From: Orobanche coerulescens
Taxonomy: Eukaryota; Streptophyta; Magnoliopsida; Lamiales; Orobanchaceae
Direction of reading: 5' to 3'
DNA: 64,000 bases
Assembly (NCBI GenBank): GCA_033398695.1
Contig: CM065801.1
Coordinates: forward strand, 51,656,358-51,720,357
Below the pieces are notes generated by a model that was not told the origin of the DNA, searched no databases, and saw only the letters and a program-made list of their open reading frames with translations. Below, piece after piece: positions 59,501-64,000 of the stretch. A program made the position numbers and the translations under genes. How positions within the stretch are numbered: position 1 is the stretch's first letter; every line of letters starts with the position of its first letter.

Positions 59501-62378
59501 GTATTATTTATTCATTTCACAAGAACAAGTAGTTTACTTGAATCAAGAAGATTATAAGAACGTAATGAAGAAATCCTGAATTCCATTTTCGTCCTACTAC
59601 AAAGATACAAACAAAATCTAAACTAGACCAGCATTAGCATGAGGGACGCTGCACAAGAACAGAGGAATAGAAGCTCCATACTGAGGTTAATGAATTTGAC
59701 AGGTTTGTTTAATCGTTATCGATGTGTTGGTTAATTTAGTCTCTAATACATCGTTGCAGACATCCAACCAAGATGGATTTTCTAACCAAATCCATGTCTA
59801 AGTATCAACATGTATCTTTTGTATACTTTATAAATTATCGAAAAACGATCTGAACTGATTCAGTAATTTCATTGCAATGGCTAGCCAAATCCTCTTCTAA
59901 CACACTCGTATTGTTTGAATATTCATAACAGACCAAGGAAACTTAAATTAAAAGTGAAAATACAGGTTCTGAATACACACCTACGCATGGTATGCCATCC
60001 AAAATACAAATAGTTGCAGGTACAGCTCCATTCTGCCTTACTATTGCCTCCACTTCTTTGGCTGTCAGTAAATTCTGAGGATATGGCATTCCTAAGCATA
60101 TGGTGGAAAAATGGGTGAAATGGCATCCAATAATAAATATGATCATATGAACCATCCAGTTTTATGTCATATAAGTCAGTTTCCATACAAGGATTAGACC
60201 CAGAGCATCCAGATCATTCTGAAAGTAAAAATAACTAACATCATGTCATTTGTAGGTGGGACCTTCCATGCTGTGCAGGCTTCCGAAGCATGTTATTGAC
60301 GAAAAACACTTGAGGTAGCGAGTGGATGGCAACTCATACTCACTTCCCTTTTTTAACCCAAAATGCGATTGATATACGAAATATTTAAGAAAACACACTC
60401 TTCACTCATTTTCACTATTTTCTTCCACGAATCACTTCTACACAATTTTTGAGAAAAAGAAAATACTGATCACTAATCATTACTAAACATTTTCACACGA
60501 ATTATGCTACTCACCATTACATATTTCTAACTACGAGTCATATCAAATCATTATTTTACTATTTCTATATCAAATCAACTATCATATTTACATTTTCATC
60601 TCATATGCAATCACTCTTTCAGAATTCATTTTTACCATTTACAAAAGAGACAAAAAAAAAATCACTAGCAGAAAGAAAAAATTCCAAAAAAATAAATAAA
60701 AAGGATATCCAATCGTGGCCTGACTTTTCCTATTCTATTGAAAAGTAGTACATAAATCGAAAGTAGCAGTAGTAGTAGTAGTAATAATAAGAGGTAAAAG
60801 AGAAAAAGTTGTACTCCCTCCGTCCCATAAAAAGAGTTCACTTCTCCTAAGGTCATAGTTGTTAAAGGCGAAAGGCGCACCAAGGCGATTCGGGCTCCCG
60901 TCACCTGAGGCGCAAGGCGAGGCGCACGCCTGAGAGATGTGAGGCGCATAAAAACTAAAAAAATAAATTAAATTGAATTATAAAATTTATAAGAACATAG
61001 TCACAAGAAAATATAACTATCCATAAAAAACTTGATAATTTAATAAAATTGAAGTGTCAATACAACCAAATAACTTTTAAAATATTCTGAAAAATAAAGG
61101 AAAAAAACAAAAAAAAAGTCCGACTGCCAAGGCGCGCCTGAGGCGCACCGAGGCGCACCAAGGCGCAGCGAAAAGGCGCACCGAGGCGCGCGCCTGGCTG
61201 AGGTCGCCCGCCTGGAGGCTTACCTTTTTTTCTGCACGCCTTTAACAACTATGCCTAAGGTACAACTTTTTATTGGAGGTAAGGTACAACACCAAAATAA
61301 CTTTTTCCGCCAATTTTTTTTCACTTACACCATTATTTATTGATAGTGAATTGTTTTAAAATTGTCATCCATCATATCATATATCTATATTAATGAGGAT
61401 ATATATATATATATATAAGATAATAAATTCGAAAATTGACTCTTTCTACAGGGCAAGAAATAGTTTTCAAAGTGGACTCTTTTTATGGGAGTACTGAATA
61501 TTGATCACAGTATGGGAGCGTAATTCACTATCCACCCCTTTTGTCTCTTCTATCCCCATTTGTTCTTCTTAGATTTTATGAAATATGTTTCCCCATACGT
61601 GAGTCTATAGGAATCTTCACATACCCGGCTCTGTTTCTTTTTTTCTAATTGGACATTTTATGGGGATATATAGATACATACATATCCTAAGATCATCATA
61701 TCTGGTACAAGTATGTCATGTCATCCTCACAAAATCCTTGCTGCATCCTAGATCACACATATCCTGTCACATCTCCCAAATCTATACACAATTTTGTCTT
61801 TCAAGAGTAACTTATAAGTACCGAGGAAGATAAAAAATTTTAATACTTTCATGAATAACTCGATAGGGTTCTTTCGAATTAGCTTAGCATCCCACCTTCT
61901 TGAAGCGAAATAAGAAAAATATGTATCCTTAGCCACTCATGCACATCGTACCATGAGAAATGATAGTGGATTCAAGAGCAACCACTGCCCTCCCAACTGA
62001 TAAAGCTTCTGAAACTTCTTCGGATATCTTAACTATGCTTTCACCCTATACAAACAACTTACATATTAAACAAACATTATTAAAACTAGTAATCAATAAC
62101 AACCCATTTCCAAAAGGAATCAATTGAAACACGATACAGAGGTAACGAATGGCACGGAGAAGAAGATTGCTTCTTCTTGAACTAAAACAAGAATTCGTGA
62201 AACAGTTCTTTCTGATTTTTCACAAAGGAAGAAAAAAAAACATTTAGAAAGAGAGAGAAGAAGAAGAAGAAGAAGAAGAAGAAGGGCGAGCAAAAAAAAA
62301 TTGCACCTTTCGGGTGGGACTTGTAGGGTTCAAGTGTTTTTGGAGATTGGTTAATCTGGAGAGGGCCCAGGATGACAT
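35434..62378 (-). CDS. PUMY: Pseudouridine-5'-phosphate glycosidase, peroxisomal (12 exons, complete)
   Basis: The PsuG/indigoidine synthase A-like family splits pseudouridine 5'-phosphate into uracil and ribose 5-phosphate. In plants it acts in peroxisomes after pseudouridine kinase. Twelve exons (minus strand): 62378-62307, 62045-61952, 60091-59981, 54668-54586, 53988-53929, 53820-53763, 53457-53351, 53262-53185, 36759-36714, 36617-36497, 35953-35868, 35585-35434. All introns are GT-AG with matching phases, giving 1068 nt and 355 aa. Residues 8-16 (RLTNLQKHL) fit the PTS2 signal R-L-x5-H-L. Active-site positions, aligned by spacing to E. coli PsuG: Glu49, Lys111, Asp166, Lys183 (Schiff-base lysine), Asn306. 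No stop or missing key residue was found. The gene is about 27 kb because introns 2, 3, 4 and 8 hold transposons. The last 20 or so residues are uncertain (see exon 12). Confidence 0.93.
35868..35953 (-). CDS. PUMY: PUMY exon 11
   Basis: [20 protein letters not shown] then TGGASLSS; the donor A|GTATTC splits the Asn306 codon. Confidence 0.9.
36497..36617 (-). CDS. PUMY: PUMY exon 10
   Basis: Includes [20 protein letters not shown] and [13 protein letters not shown]. The donor CG|GTAGCA splits an Arg codon; read through, the frame would hit TAG at once, which supports splicing here. Confidence 0.9.
36714..36759 (-). CDS. PUMY: PUMY exon 9
   Basis: Only 46 nt: [15 protein letters not shown] and the first base of Asp237. 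A micro-exon after a 16.4-kb intron. Confidence 0.88.
37039..38565 (+). repeat. Co-3 5' LTR
   Basis: 1527 bp. The TG start has become TA. TATATATA near 37827-37834. A C run at 38521-38532. Holds an AGTCAGAGAACTTCA-type tandem array at about 37245-37470. Confidence 0.9.
37245..37470 (+). repeat. Degenerate 15-bp tandem array in Co-3 U3
   Basis: About 14 units related to agtcagagaacttca; repeated in the 3' LTR at about 50620-50880. It is not evident at the matching place in Co-1 LTRs, so it is a subfamily feature and a possible enhancer. Confidence 0.7.
38568..38580 (+). other. Primer-binding site of Co-3
   Basis: tggtatcagagag, 2 nt inside the LTR end, identical to Co-1. Confidence 0.85.
38650..40745 (+). 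pseudogene. Co-3 gag (several frameshifts)
   Basis: The ATG at 38650 opens the same capsid domain as Co-1. Breaks occur near 39000 (small insertion), 39210 and 39880. The zinc knuckle at about 39520-39560 reads [14 protein letters not shown], with Arg in place of the usual Gly before His. The last open piece (40164-40745) ends [14 protein letters not shown], as in Co-1. Confidence 0.85.
40746..41878 (+). pseudogene. Co-3 protease and integrase (broken)
   Basis: [11 protein letters not shown] at about 40809-40841 keeps Asp-Ser-Gly, but a TAA stands just before it where Co-1 has Glu. GAG-pre-integrase [10 protein letters not shown] is followed by a stop near 41258. Integrase [11 protein letters not shown] is present, but SDRGGEF has become a stop plus NRGGEF, losing the second catalytic Asp. 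Confidence 0.85.
41895..42178 (+). mobile_element. SINE (Au-like 3' half) with perfect 16-bp TSD inside Co-3 integrase
   Basis: Flanked by ttgtaagtgtttcatc at 41879-41894 and 42179-42194. Contains ggaaacagcctctctg, ggggtaaggctgcgtaca and gcgggaaccgttgaggcat, words typical of plant tRNA-derived SINEs of the Au type, and ends in a gttgtt tail. An attttcattttggatcatcc segment occurs twice, so the copy is rearranged; the 5' third is not recognised. Confidence 0.75.
42195..43684 (+). pseudogene. Co-3 integrase C terminus and reverse transcriptase (cut by Gy-3)
   Basis: After the SINE, the integrase tail (ending ...TPHVVFDES) and linker follow. RT starts near 42788 ([10 protein letters not shown]) with frameshifts near 43000 and 43200. 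It retains DVKSAFLNG and YVDD (about 43385-43396). The sequence stops in the GLIGSL motif, where Gy-3 begins. Confidence 0.85.
43685..44575 (-). repeat. Probable Gy-3 3' LTR
   Basis: Non-pol sequence after the integrase end, finishing ...gggggtcgcatca at the Co-3 junction. A minus-strand TATAAATA box lies near 43990-44000. The inner border is not fixed because no partner LTR is present. A 105-codon frame at 44182-44499 lies inside and is not recognised. Confidence 0.5.
44576..45680 (-). pseudogene. Gy-3 integrase
   Basis: Includes a Cys pair of the HHCC finger (CIICRREK, near 45570), [25 protein letters not shown] (second Asp) and [12 protein letters not shown] (Glu). A stop at 45185 and frameshifts near 44800 and 45500 break it. 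The C-terminal [19 protein letters not shown] part precedes the LTR. Confidence 0.85.
45681..46630 (-). pseudogene. Gy-3 RNase H and connection
   Basis: RNase H pieces [33 protein letters not shown] and [10 protein letters not shown] (46360-46103). The region to 45690 belongs to the linker before integrase and is shifted several times. Confidence 0.8.
46631..47460 (-). pseudogene. Gy-3 reverse transcriptase
   Basis: One long frame 47197-46631 has [32 protein letters not shown] (first Asp), [17 protein letters not shown] and [10 protein letters not shown] at about 46820-46840. The upstream part (to 47460) is in another frame. A stop at 46631 cuts before RNase H. Confidence 0.88.
47515..47675 (-). 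repeat. Purine-only microsatellite between Gy-3 protease and RT
   Basis: About 160 bp of AAAAG/AAAAAG-type units on the coding strand, which would encode only Lys, Arg and Glu. It separates the protease and RT frames and may have expanded after insertion. Confidence 0.8.
47680..48260 (-). pseudogene. Gy-3 protease
   Basis: Follows the acidic [15 protein letters not shown] stretch. The active-site region is [13 protein letters not shown] (about 48033-47995), then the typical [28 protein letters not shown] and NRYSF segments. The frame is shared with the gag zinc knuckle. Confidence 0.82.
48261..49323 (-). pseudogene. Gy-3 gag (three frames)
   Basis: Starts about 49323 ([16 protein letters not shown]). 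The capsid domain [20 protein letters not shown] is followed by a stop at 48794. The piece from 48775 contains [18 protein letters not shown] and HYVEFEDMV. Zinc knuckle [14 protein letters not shown] lies at about 48306-48265. Confidence 0.85.
49324..49660. other. Gy-3 leader and junction to Co-3, unresolved
   Basis: T-rich runs at 49322-49420 on the plus strand, then sequence I cannot assign to either element. No LTR partner and no primer site found. Co-3 homology restarts near 49660. Confidence 0.5.
49661..50158 (+). pseudogene. Co-3 remnant of the ORF after pol (C-terminal part)
   Basis: Matches the last quarter of the Co-1 extra [17 protein letters not shown], a segment with [20 protein letters not shown], and, after a frame change near 49995, [20 protein letters not shown] and an Arg/Gly-rich end. 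Shows that the extra ORF is shared by the family. Confidence 0.8.
50403..50416 (+). other. Polypurine tract of Co-3
   Basis: aaatagggggaatt, same as Co-1, next to the 3' LTR. Confidence 0.85.
50417..52011 (+). repeat. Co-3 3' LTR
   Basis: 1595 bp beginning tgttagg and ending ctaca; partner of 37039-38565. TSD aagtc follows. Confidence 0.9.
52017..53184. other. PUMY intron 8, left-over sequence with low-complexity and possible hAT-like element
   Basis: 52250-52300 is (TGTTTG)n followed by about 20 G. 52473-53150 is rich in ttcggtaa/ttaccaa words. Its right end, read on the minus strand, is aggggtgccacttgg and its left end is gggtgttaccaactg, suggesting a non-autonomous hAT-like element. I could not find a target-site duplication. 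Confidence 0.45.
53185..53262 (-). CDS. PUMY: PUMY exon 8
   Basis: [20 protein letters not shown] plus EKSGHK. Its donor at 53184 opens the 16.4-kb intron 8. Confidence 0.92.
53351..53457 (-). CDS. PUMY: PUMY exon 7
   Basis: Starts [13 protein letters not shown] and includes [12 protein letters not shown] with the Schiff-base Lys183; also holds Asp166. Confidence 0.93.
53763..53820 (-). CDS. PUMY: PUMY exon 6
   Basis: [19 protein letters not shown], a near-invariant family signature; the donor splits the next Thr codon. Confidence 0.93.
53929..53988 (-). CDS. PUMY: PUMY exon 5
   Basis: 20 codons, [20 protein letters not shown]; both ends phase 0. Confidence 0.92.
54158..54409. mobile_element. 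Stowaway-like MITE in PUMY intron 4
   Basis: 252 bp between TA dinucleotides (54156-54157 and 54410-54411), with inverted ends (A/T)CCTCCGTTTC. No coding capacity. Stowaway elements are moved by Tc1/mariner transposases. Confidence 0.72.
54586..54668 (-). CDS. PUMY: PUMY exon 4
   Basis: [20 protein letters not shown] and RRDIAHV; carries Lys111. Acceptor gaag, donor GTT|GTGAG. Confidence 0.92.
54669..55072. other. PUMY intron 3, 3' part
   Basis: AT-rich intron sequence up to the Co-4 target site; nothing else recognised. Confidence 0.5.
55078..56296 (-). repeat. Co-4 3' LTR
   Basis: 1219 bp. Minus-strand TATAAATA at about 55651-55658, with the palindrome array upstream of it in element sense (56160-55690). 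Confidence 0.9.
55690..56160 (-). promoter_or_regulatory. TACGTACGTTAA-type array in Co-4 3' LTR
   Basis: More than ten copies of (tt/ag)cgtacgttaa and related tagcgtgcgttaa and acgtatgttaa variants, separated by 15-40 bp. Same core word as the Gy-1 array although the LTRs are otherwise unrelated. Confidence 0.7.
56297..56310 (-). other. Polypurine tract of Co-4
   Basis: Minus strand AAAAAGGGGGAGAT abuts the 3' LTR. Confidence 0.85.
56626..58177 (-). pseudogene. Co-4 gag, nearly intact (one frameshift), two zinc knuckles
   Basis: ATG at 58177 opens a copia gag ([17 protein letters not shown], later [20 protein letters not shown]). Within about 15 nt of 57803 one extra base shifts the frame, which then runs 391 codons to 56626. 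That part holds the capsid C-terminal half, knuckle [14 protein letters not shown] at about 57336-57295, a long predicted coiled coil, and a second knuckle [14 protein letters not shown] at about 56793-56752. It ends IGWVPKNQN, where pol would begin in complete relatives. The long open frame suggests recent activity. Confidence 0.85.
58216..58230 (-). other. Primer-binding site of Co-4
   Basis: Minus strand TGGTATCGGAACGGG, 2 nt from the 5' LTR; initiator Met-tRNA type. Confidence 0.8.
58233..59494 (-). repeat. Co-4 5' LTR
   Basis: 1262 bp, TATAAATA at about 58876-58883 (minus strand). Contains a local duplication (about 58640-58760) of cctttctttttcctctcgtg sequence that is absent from the other LTR. 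Confidence 0.9.
58920..59350 (-). promoter_or_regulatory. TACGTACGTTAA-type array in Co-4 5' LTR
   Basis: Counterpart of 55690-56160, ending about 40 bp upstream (element sense) of the TATA box. Individual units differ between the two LTRs by point changes, mostly within the CG dinucleotides (acgtacg versus acgtatg). Confidence 0.7.
59500..59980. other. PUMY intron 3, 5' part
   Basis: Unique-looking intron sequence between Co-4 and the exon 3 donor; nothing recognised. Confidence 0.5.
59981..60091 (-). CDS. PUMY: PUMY exon 3
   Basis: Completes Gly56 and reads [20 protein letters not shown] to the first base of the Gly93 codon. Donor TAG|GTGTGT. Followed by the 5.3-kb intron 3. Confidence 0.93.
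60092..60811. other. PUMY intron 2, 3' part
   Basis: AT-rich intron sequence with an (AGT)n run near 60765-60785. No gene. Confidence 0.5.
60814..61491. mobile_element. Stowaway MITE in PUMY intron 2, split by a second MITE
   Basis: Begins ctccctccgtcccataaaaa and ends with the inverse, agtggactctttttatgggag, between TA duplications (60812-60813 and 61492-61493). Without the nested element and one TSD copy it is about 270 bp. This is the classic plant Stowaway terminus. Confidence 0.88.
60854..61253. mobile_element. Non-autonomous hAT-like MITE nested in the Stowaway
   Basis: 400 bp with perfect 17-bp inverted ends catagttgttaaaggcg and 8-bp TSD cctaaggt at 60846-60853 and 61254-61261. Both ends are rich in aggcgc/gcgcct repeats. 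The 8-bp TSD suggests the hAT superfamily. Confidence 0.85.
61494..61951. other. PUMY intron 2, 5' part
   Basis: Unique intron sequence up to the exon 2 donor; nothing recognised. Confidence 0.5.
61952..62045 (-). CDS. PUMY: PUMY exon 2
   Basis: Residues 25 to the split codon of Gly56; includes the [10 protein letters not shown] motif with catalytic Glu49. Acceptor tatag, donor ATG|GTACG. Confidence 0.92.
62210..62306 (-). repeat. (CTT)n microsatellite in PUMY intron 1
   Basis: On the plus strand (AAG)n at about 62255-62284 plus flanking purines lies within 25-50 nt of the exon 1 donor. It is a length-variable site close to a splice signal. Confidence 0.8.
62307..62378 (-). CDS. PUMY: PUMY exon 1: start codon and PTS2 signal
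   Basis: 24 codons, phase 0 donor AAG|GTGCAA. Encodes [18 protein letters not shown] and a short linker. The start is the only ATG giving the family N terminus. Confidence 0.88.
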
Positions 62379-62537
62379 TTTCCTCTAATTTCTGTTTCTG
62401 CAACAGTGTGGCAACAGGCGGCGGGGCAGCTCTTCAACTCTGGTCCGATCTACTCCTTATGGAGTCAGATCCAGACAACCGAATAAACAAACGCTCTCGC
62501 AGTCCCAGTTCTCATATACTGCAATCGCCCAAACCAA
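62379..62537 (-). promoter_or_regulatory. PUMY 5' flank between start codon and hAT element
   Basis: Only about 160 bp remain between the PUMY ATG and the hAT end. No clear TATA box on the minus strand. It probably holds the 5' UTR and part of the promoter, so upstream promoter parts may be displaced by the transposon. Confidence 0.5.
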
Positions 62538-62906
62538 TAGGGGGTGAAATTCGGGCGGATATTTCCCGCCCGATCCGGAGCCGTATCCGGTCGGATTCGA
62601 ATCCAGAAAGAAAATTTAGTATCCGGCTGGATACGGGATTGGATTCGGATAGTAAAATTCGGATACGGGTCGAATTCGGATTATGTACTATCCGCCCGTA
62701 TTTGAATTTTTCCATATTTTATCGGATATTTCCCGGATTACAAATTCGGATATCCAATTTTATTTAATTATTTTTTATAATATCTTTATTTTAATTAATA
62801 ATTAATAAAACAAAAAAATACTTTACATTTACAAACCTCTCTCTCAGTATCTCTAATCTCGTTTAGCCCGTTCTCTCTCTTCGAGTCTCTCTCTCTTTCC
62901 GAAAAT

Positions 62907-63049
62907 ATGGCTCAACAAGATGATGCATCGTCGTCGCCTTCCCCTCTCCATCCCACCGCCGGCGAACCACCCAACCATAGTCTCGATCCCACCGCCGGCG
63001 AACTATCCATCCCTAACACAAGTGACGACCTCCAAATCCAACGAATTAG
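62907..63049 (+). CDS. hAT transposase exon 1
   Basis: ATG at 62907 after a (CT)n-rich leader. Encodes a disordered N terminus with two HPTAGE/DPTAGE-like repeats, ending at donor AG|GTTAGT (63049/63050). Phase matches exon 2. Confidence 0.72.
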
Positions 63050-63535
63050 GTTAGTTTGATTTTTTTAATTGAGATCTTTTTAGTTTCTTCTTCAATTTAA
63101 ATCTGATTTTAGTTTCTGCAAATAATTGAGATCTTTTTAGTTTCTGATTTTAGTTTCTCCAAATCAGATTTTTTTAGTTTCTCCAAATCCAACAATTCTG
63201 TTCTTAGATTCTACAATTGAAATCTGATTTTAGTTTCTCCAAATTAGATTTTTTTAGTTTCTACAATTGAAATCTGATTTTAGTTTCTCCAAATCCAACG
63301 AATCTGTTCTTAGTTTCTGCAAATAATTGAGATCTTTTTAGTTTCTTATTTTGTTTATTATATAATGAAATTCTCTTATTTTTTATAGACATTTTTTTAT
63401 TTGGTCATGATTTTAATGCCTGGAGGCAGGAATGATGAAATCCTAATTTTCTGTGAAGGACAAAATCCCCTGGTGAACTATAAAAACAATGCTTATTGAT
63501 ATTCTGACTTGCCATTTCATTTTACTCTCCCACAG
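63050..63535 (+). other. hAT transposase intron 1 with tandem repeats
   Basis: 486 bp, GT...AG. The first 300 bp consist of shuffled units such as attgagatctttttagtttc and gattttagtttctccaaat. Confidence 0.7.
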
Positions 63536-64000
63536 TGCTTCTAGAGAAACTGTTGATGATGATGCGGTTACAAAAGAAACGGATGACGAGCCTGAAACAA
63601 AGAGACAGAAAAGAACGACATCAGGGATCTGGATGCACTTCACTAAGAACAAAGAGACTGTTGAGGTGAATGGTAAGCAGACAGTGATACTTTGGGCACA
63701 TTGCAACAAATGCAAATACAAAGCTAGAGGAGAAAGTTCAAATGGCACAAAGGTGTTCTGGAACCACTTGAAGAGCAGACATAATATTGTCGGGGGTCAA
63801 CAACTGTTGAAAATTGAAAATAAAGATAGTGTCACTACTGTTGAACCTTACAGGTATGATCAAGAAGCTAGCATGAGAAAATTTCATTTGGCAATAATCA
63901 TGAACGAATACCCTTTTAATATTGTCGAGCATGAATATTTTGTTGAGTTCATCAAGTCCTTGCGTCCAAGCTTTCCAATGAAGAGTCGCATCACCGTTAG
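63536..64000 (+). CDS. hAT transposase (RICESLEEPER/DAYSLEEPER-like) exon 2, partial
   Basis: Open to the window edge. A basic stretch (KRQKRTTSGIW) leads into a BED zinc finger: CNKC followed by WNHLKSRH (C-x2-C...H-x4-H). Then comes the conserved plant hAT segment FHLAIIMNEYPFNIVEHEYF with FIKSLRPSF. The RNase H-like DDE core and the hAT dimerisation domain would lie beyond the window. No stop is seen in the visible part, so the element may encode a working transposase or be a domesticated relative. Confidence 0.85.

Larger units (their letters stand above)
62538..64000 (+). mobile_element. hAT transposon, 5' end (continues beyond window)
   Basis: Starts tagggggtgaaattcgggcgg, a hAT-like terminus. 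The next 220 bp are subterminal repeats of cggat/atccg words on both strands. The transposase gene follows. The predicted 8-bp TSD is caaaccaa (62530-62537), to be found again beyond the right edge. Confidence 0.75.

Overview
This is plant nuclear DNA, most likely from a eudicot with a repeat-rich genome. The evidence is one intron-bearing plant housekeeping gene with GT-AG splice sites, Ty1/copia and Ty3/gypsy retrotransposons with initiator-Met tRNA primer sites, Stowaway and hAT-type MITEs, a plant-type SINE, RTE-like LINE tails and a hAT (RICESLEEPER-type) transposase. The species cannot be named from the sequence.

Left half (1-28900): one large Ty3/gypsy derivative, here Gy-1. It has LTRs of about 4.8 kb around a non-coding internal segment of only 383 bp. 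The window opens inside its 5' LTR (1-3267). Its 3' LTR is cut in three by two later copia elements. Co-1 (5056-16394, minus strand, TSD tatgg) carries decayed gag-pol and an extra ORF after pol. Co-2 (19237-28364, plus strand, TSD tagcg) has decayed gag-pol and a large RT deletion. The uninterrupted Co-2 target site is still present in the 5' LTR at 2719-2723.

Middle (28901-35300): intergenic DNA with a long inverted repeat (29021-29746), LINE tails with clear target-site duplications, and an old gypsy remnant (Gy-2, 32792-35295) that carries its own LINE insertion.

Right half (35434-62378, minus strand): a complete 12-exon gene for peroxisomal pseudouridine-5'-phosphate glycosidase (PUMY/PsuG family). 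It starts with a PTS2 signal and has an open frame of 355 codons. Its introns are loaded with transposons. Intron 8 (16.4 kb) holds copia Co-3 (37039-52011), itself carrying a SINE and a chromovirus-like gypsy (Gy-3, about 43685-49660). Intron 4 holds a Stowaway MITE. Intron 3 holds a gag-only copia element (Co-4, 55078-59494). Intron 2 holds a Stowaway MITE with a hAT-like MITE nested inside. About 160 bp upstream of the PUMY start codon, a hAT transposon begins (62538) and runs off the right edge; its transposase is transcribed away from PUMY.

The most unusual signals are: (i) dense arrays of a TACGTACGTTAA-type palindrome just upstream of the TATA box in the LTRs of two unrelated retrotransposons, Gy-1 and Co-4; (ii) the giant-LTR, nearly empty Gy-1 architecture; (iii) the gag-only Co-4; (iv) a recurrent CG versus CTG/CAG exchange between paired LTR copies; and (v) the transposon-filled but intact PUMY gene. 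All retrotransposon coding regions except Co-4 gag (one frameshift) are multiply broken.
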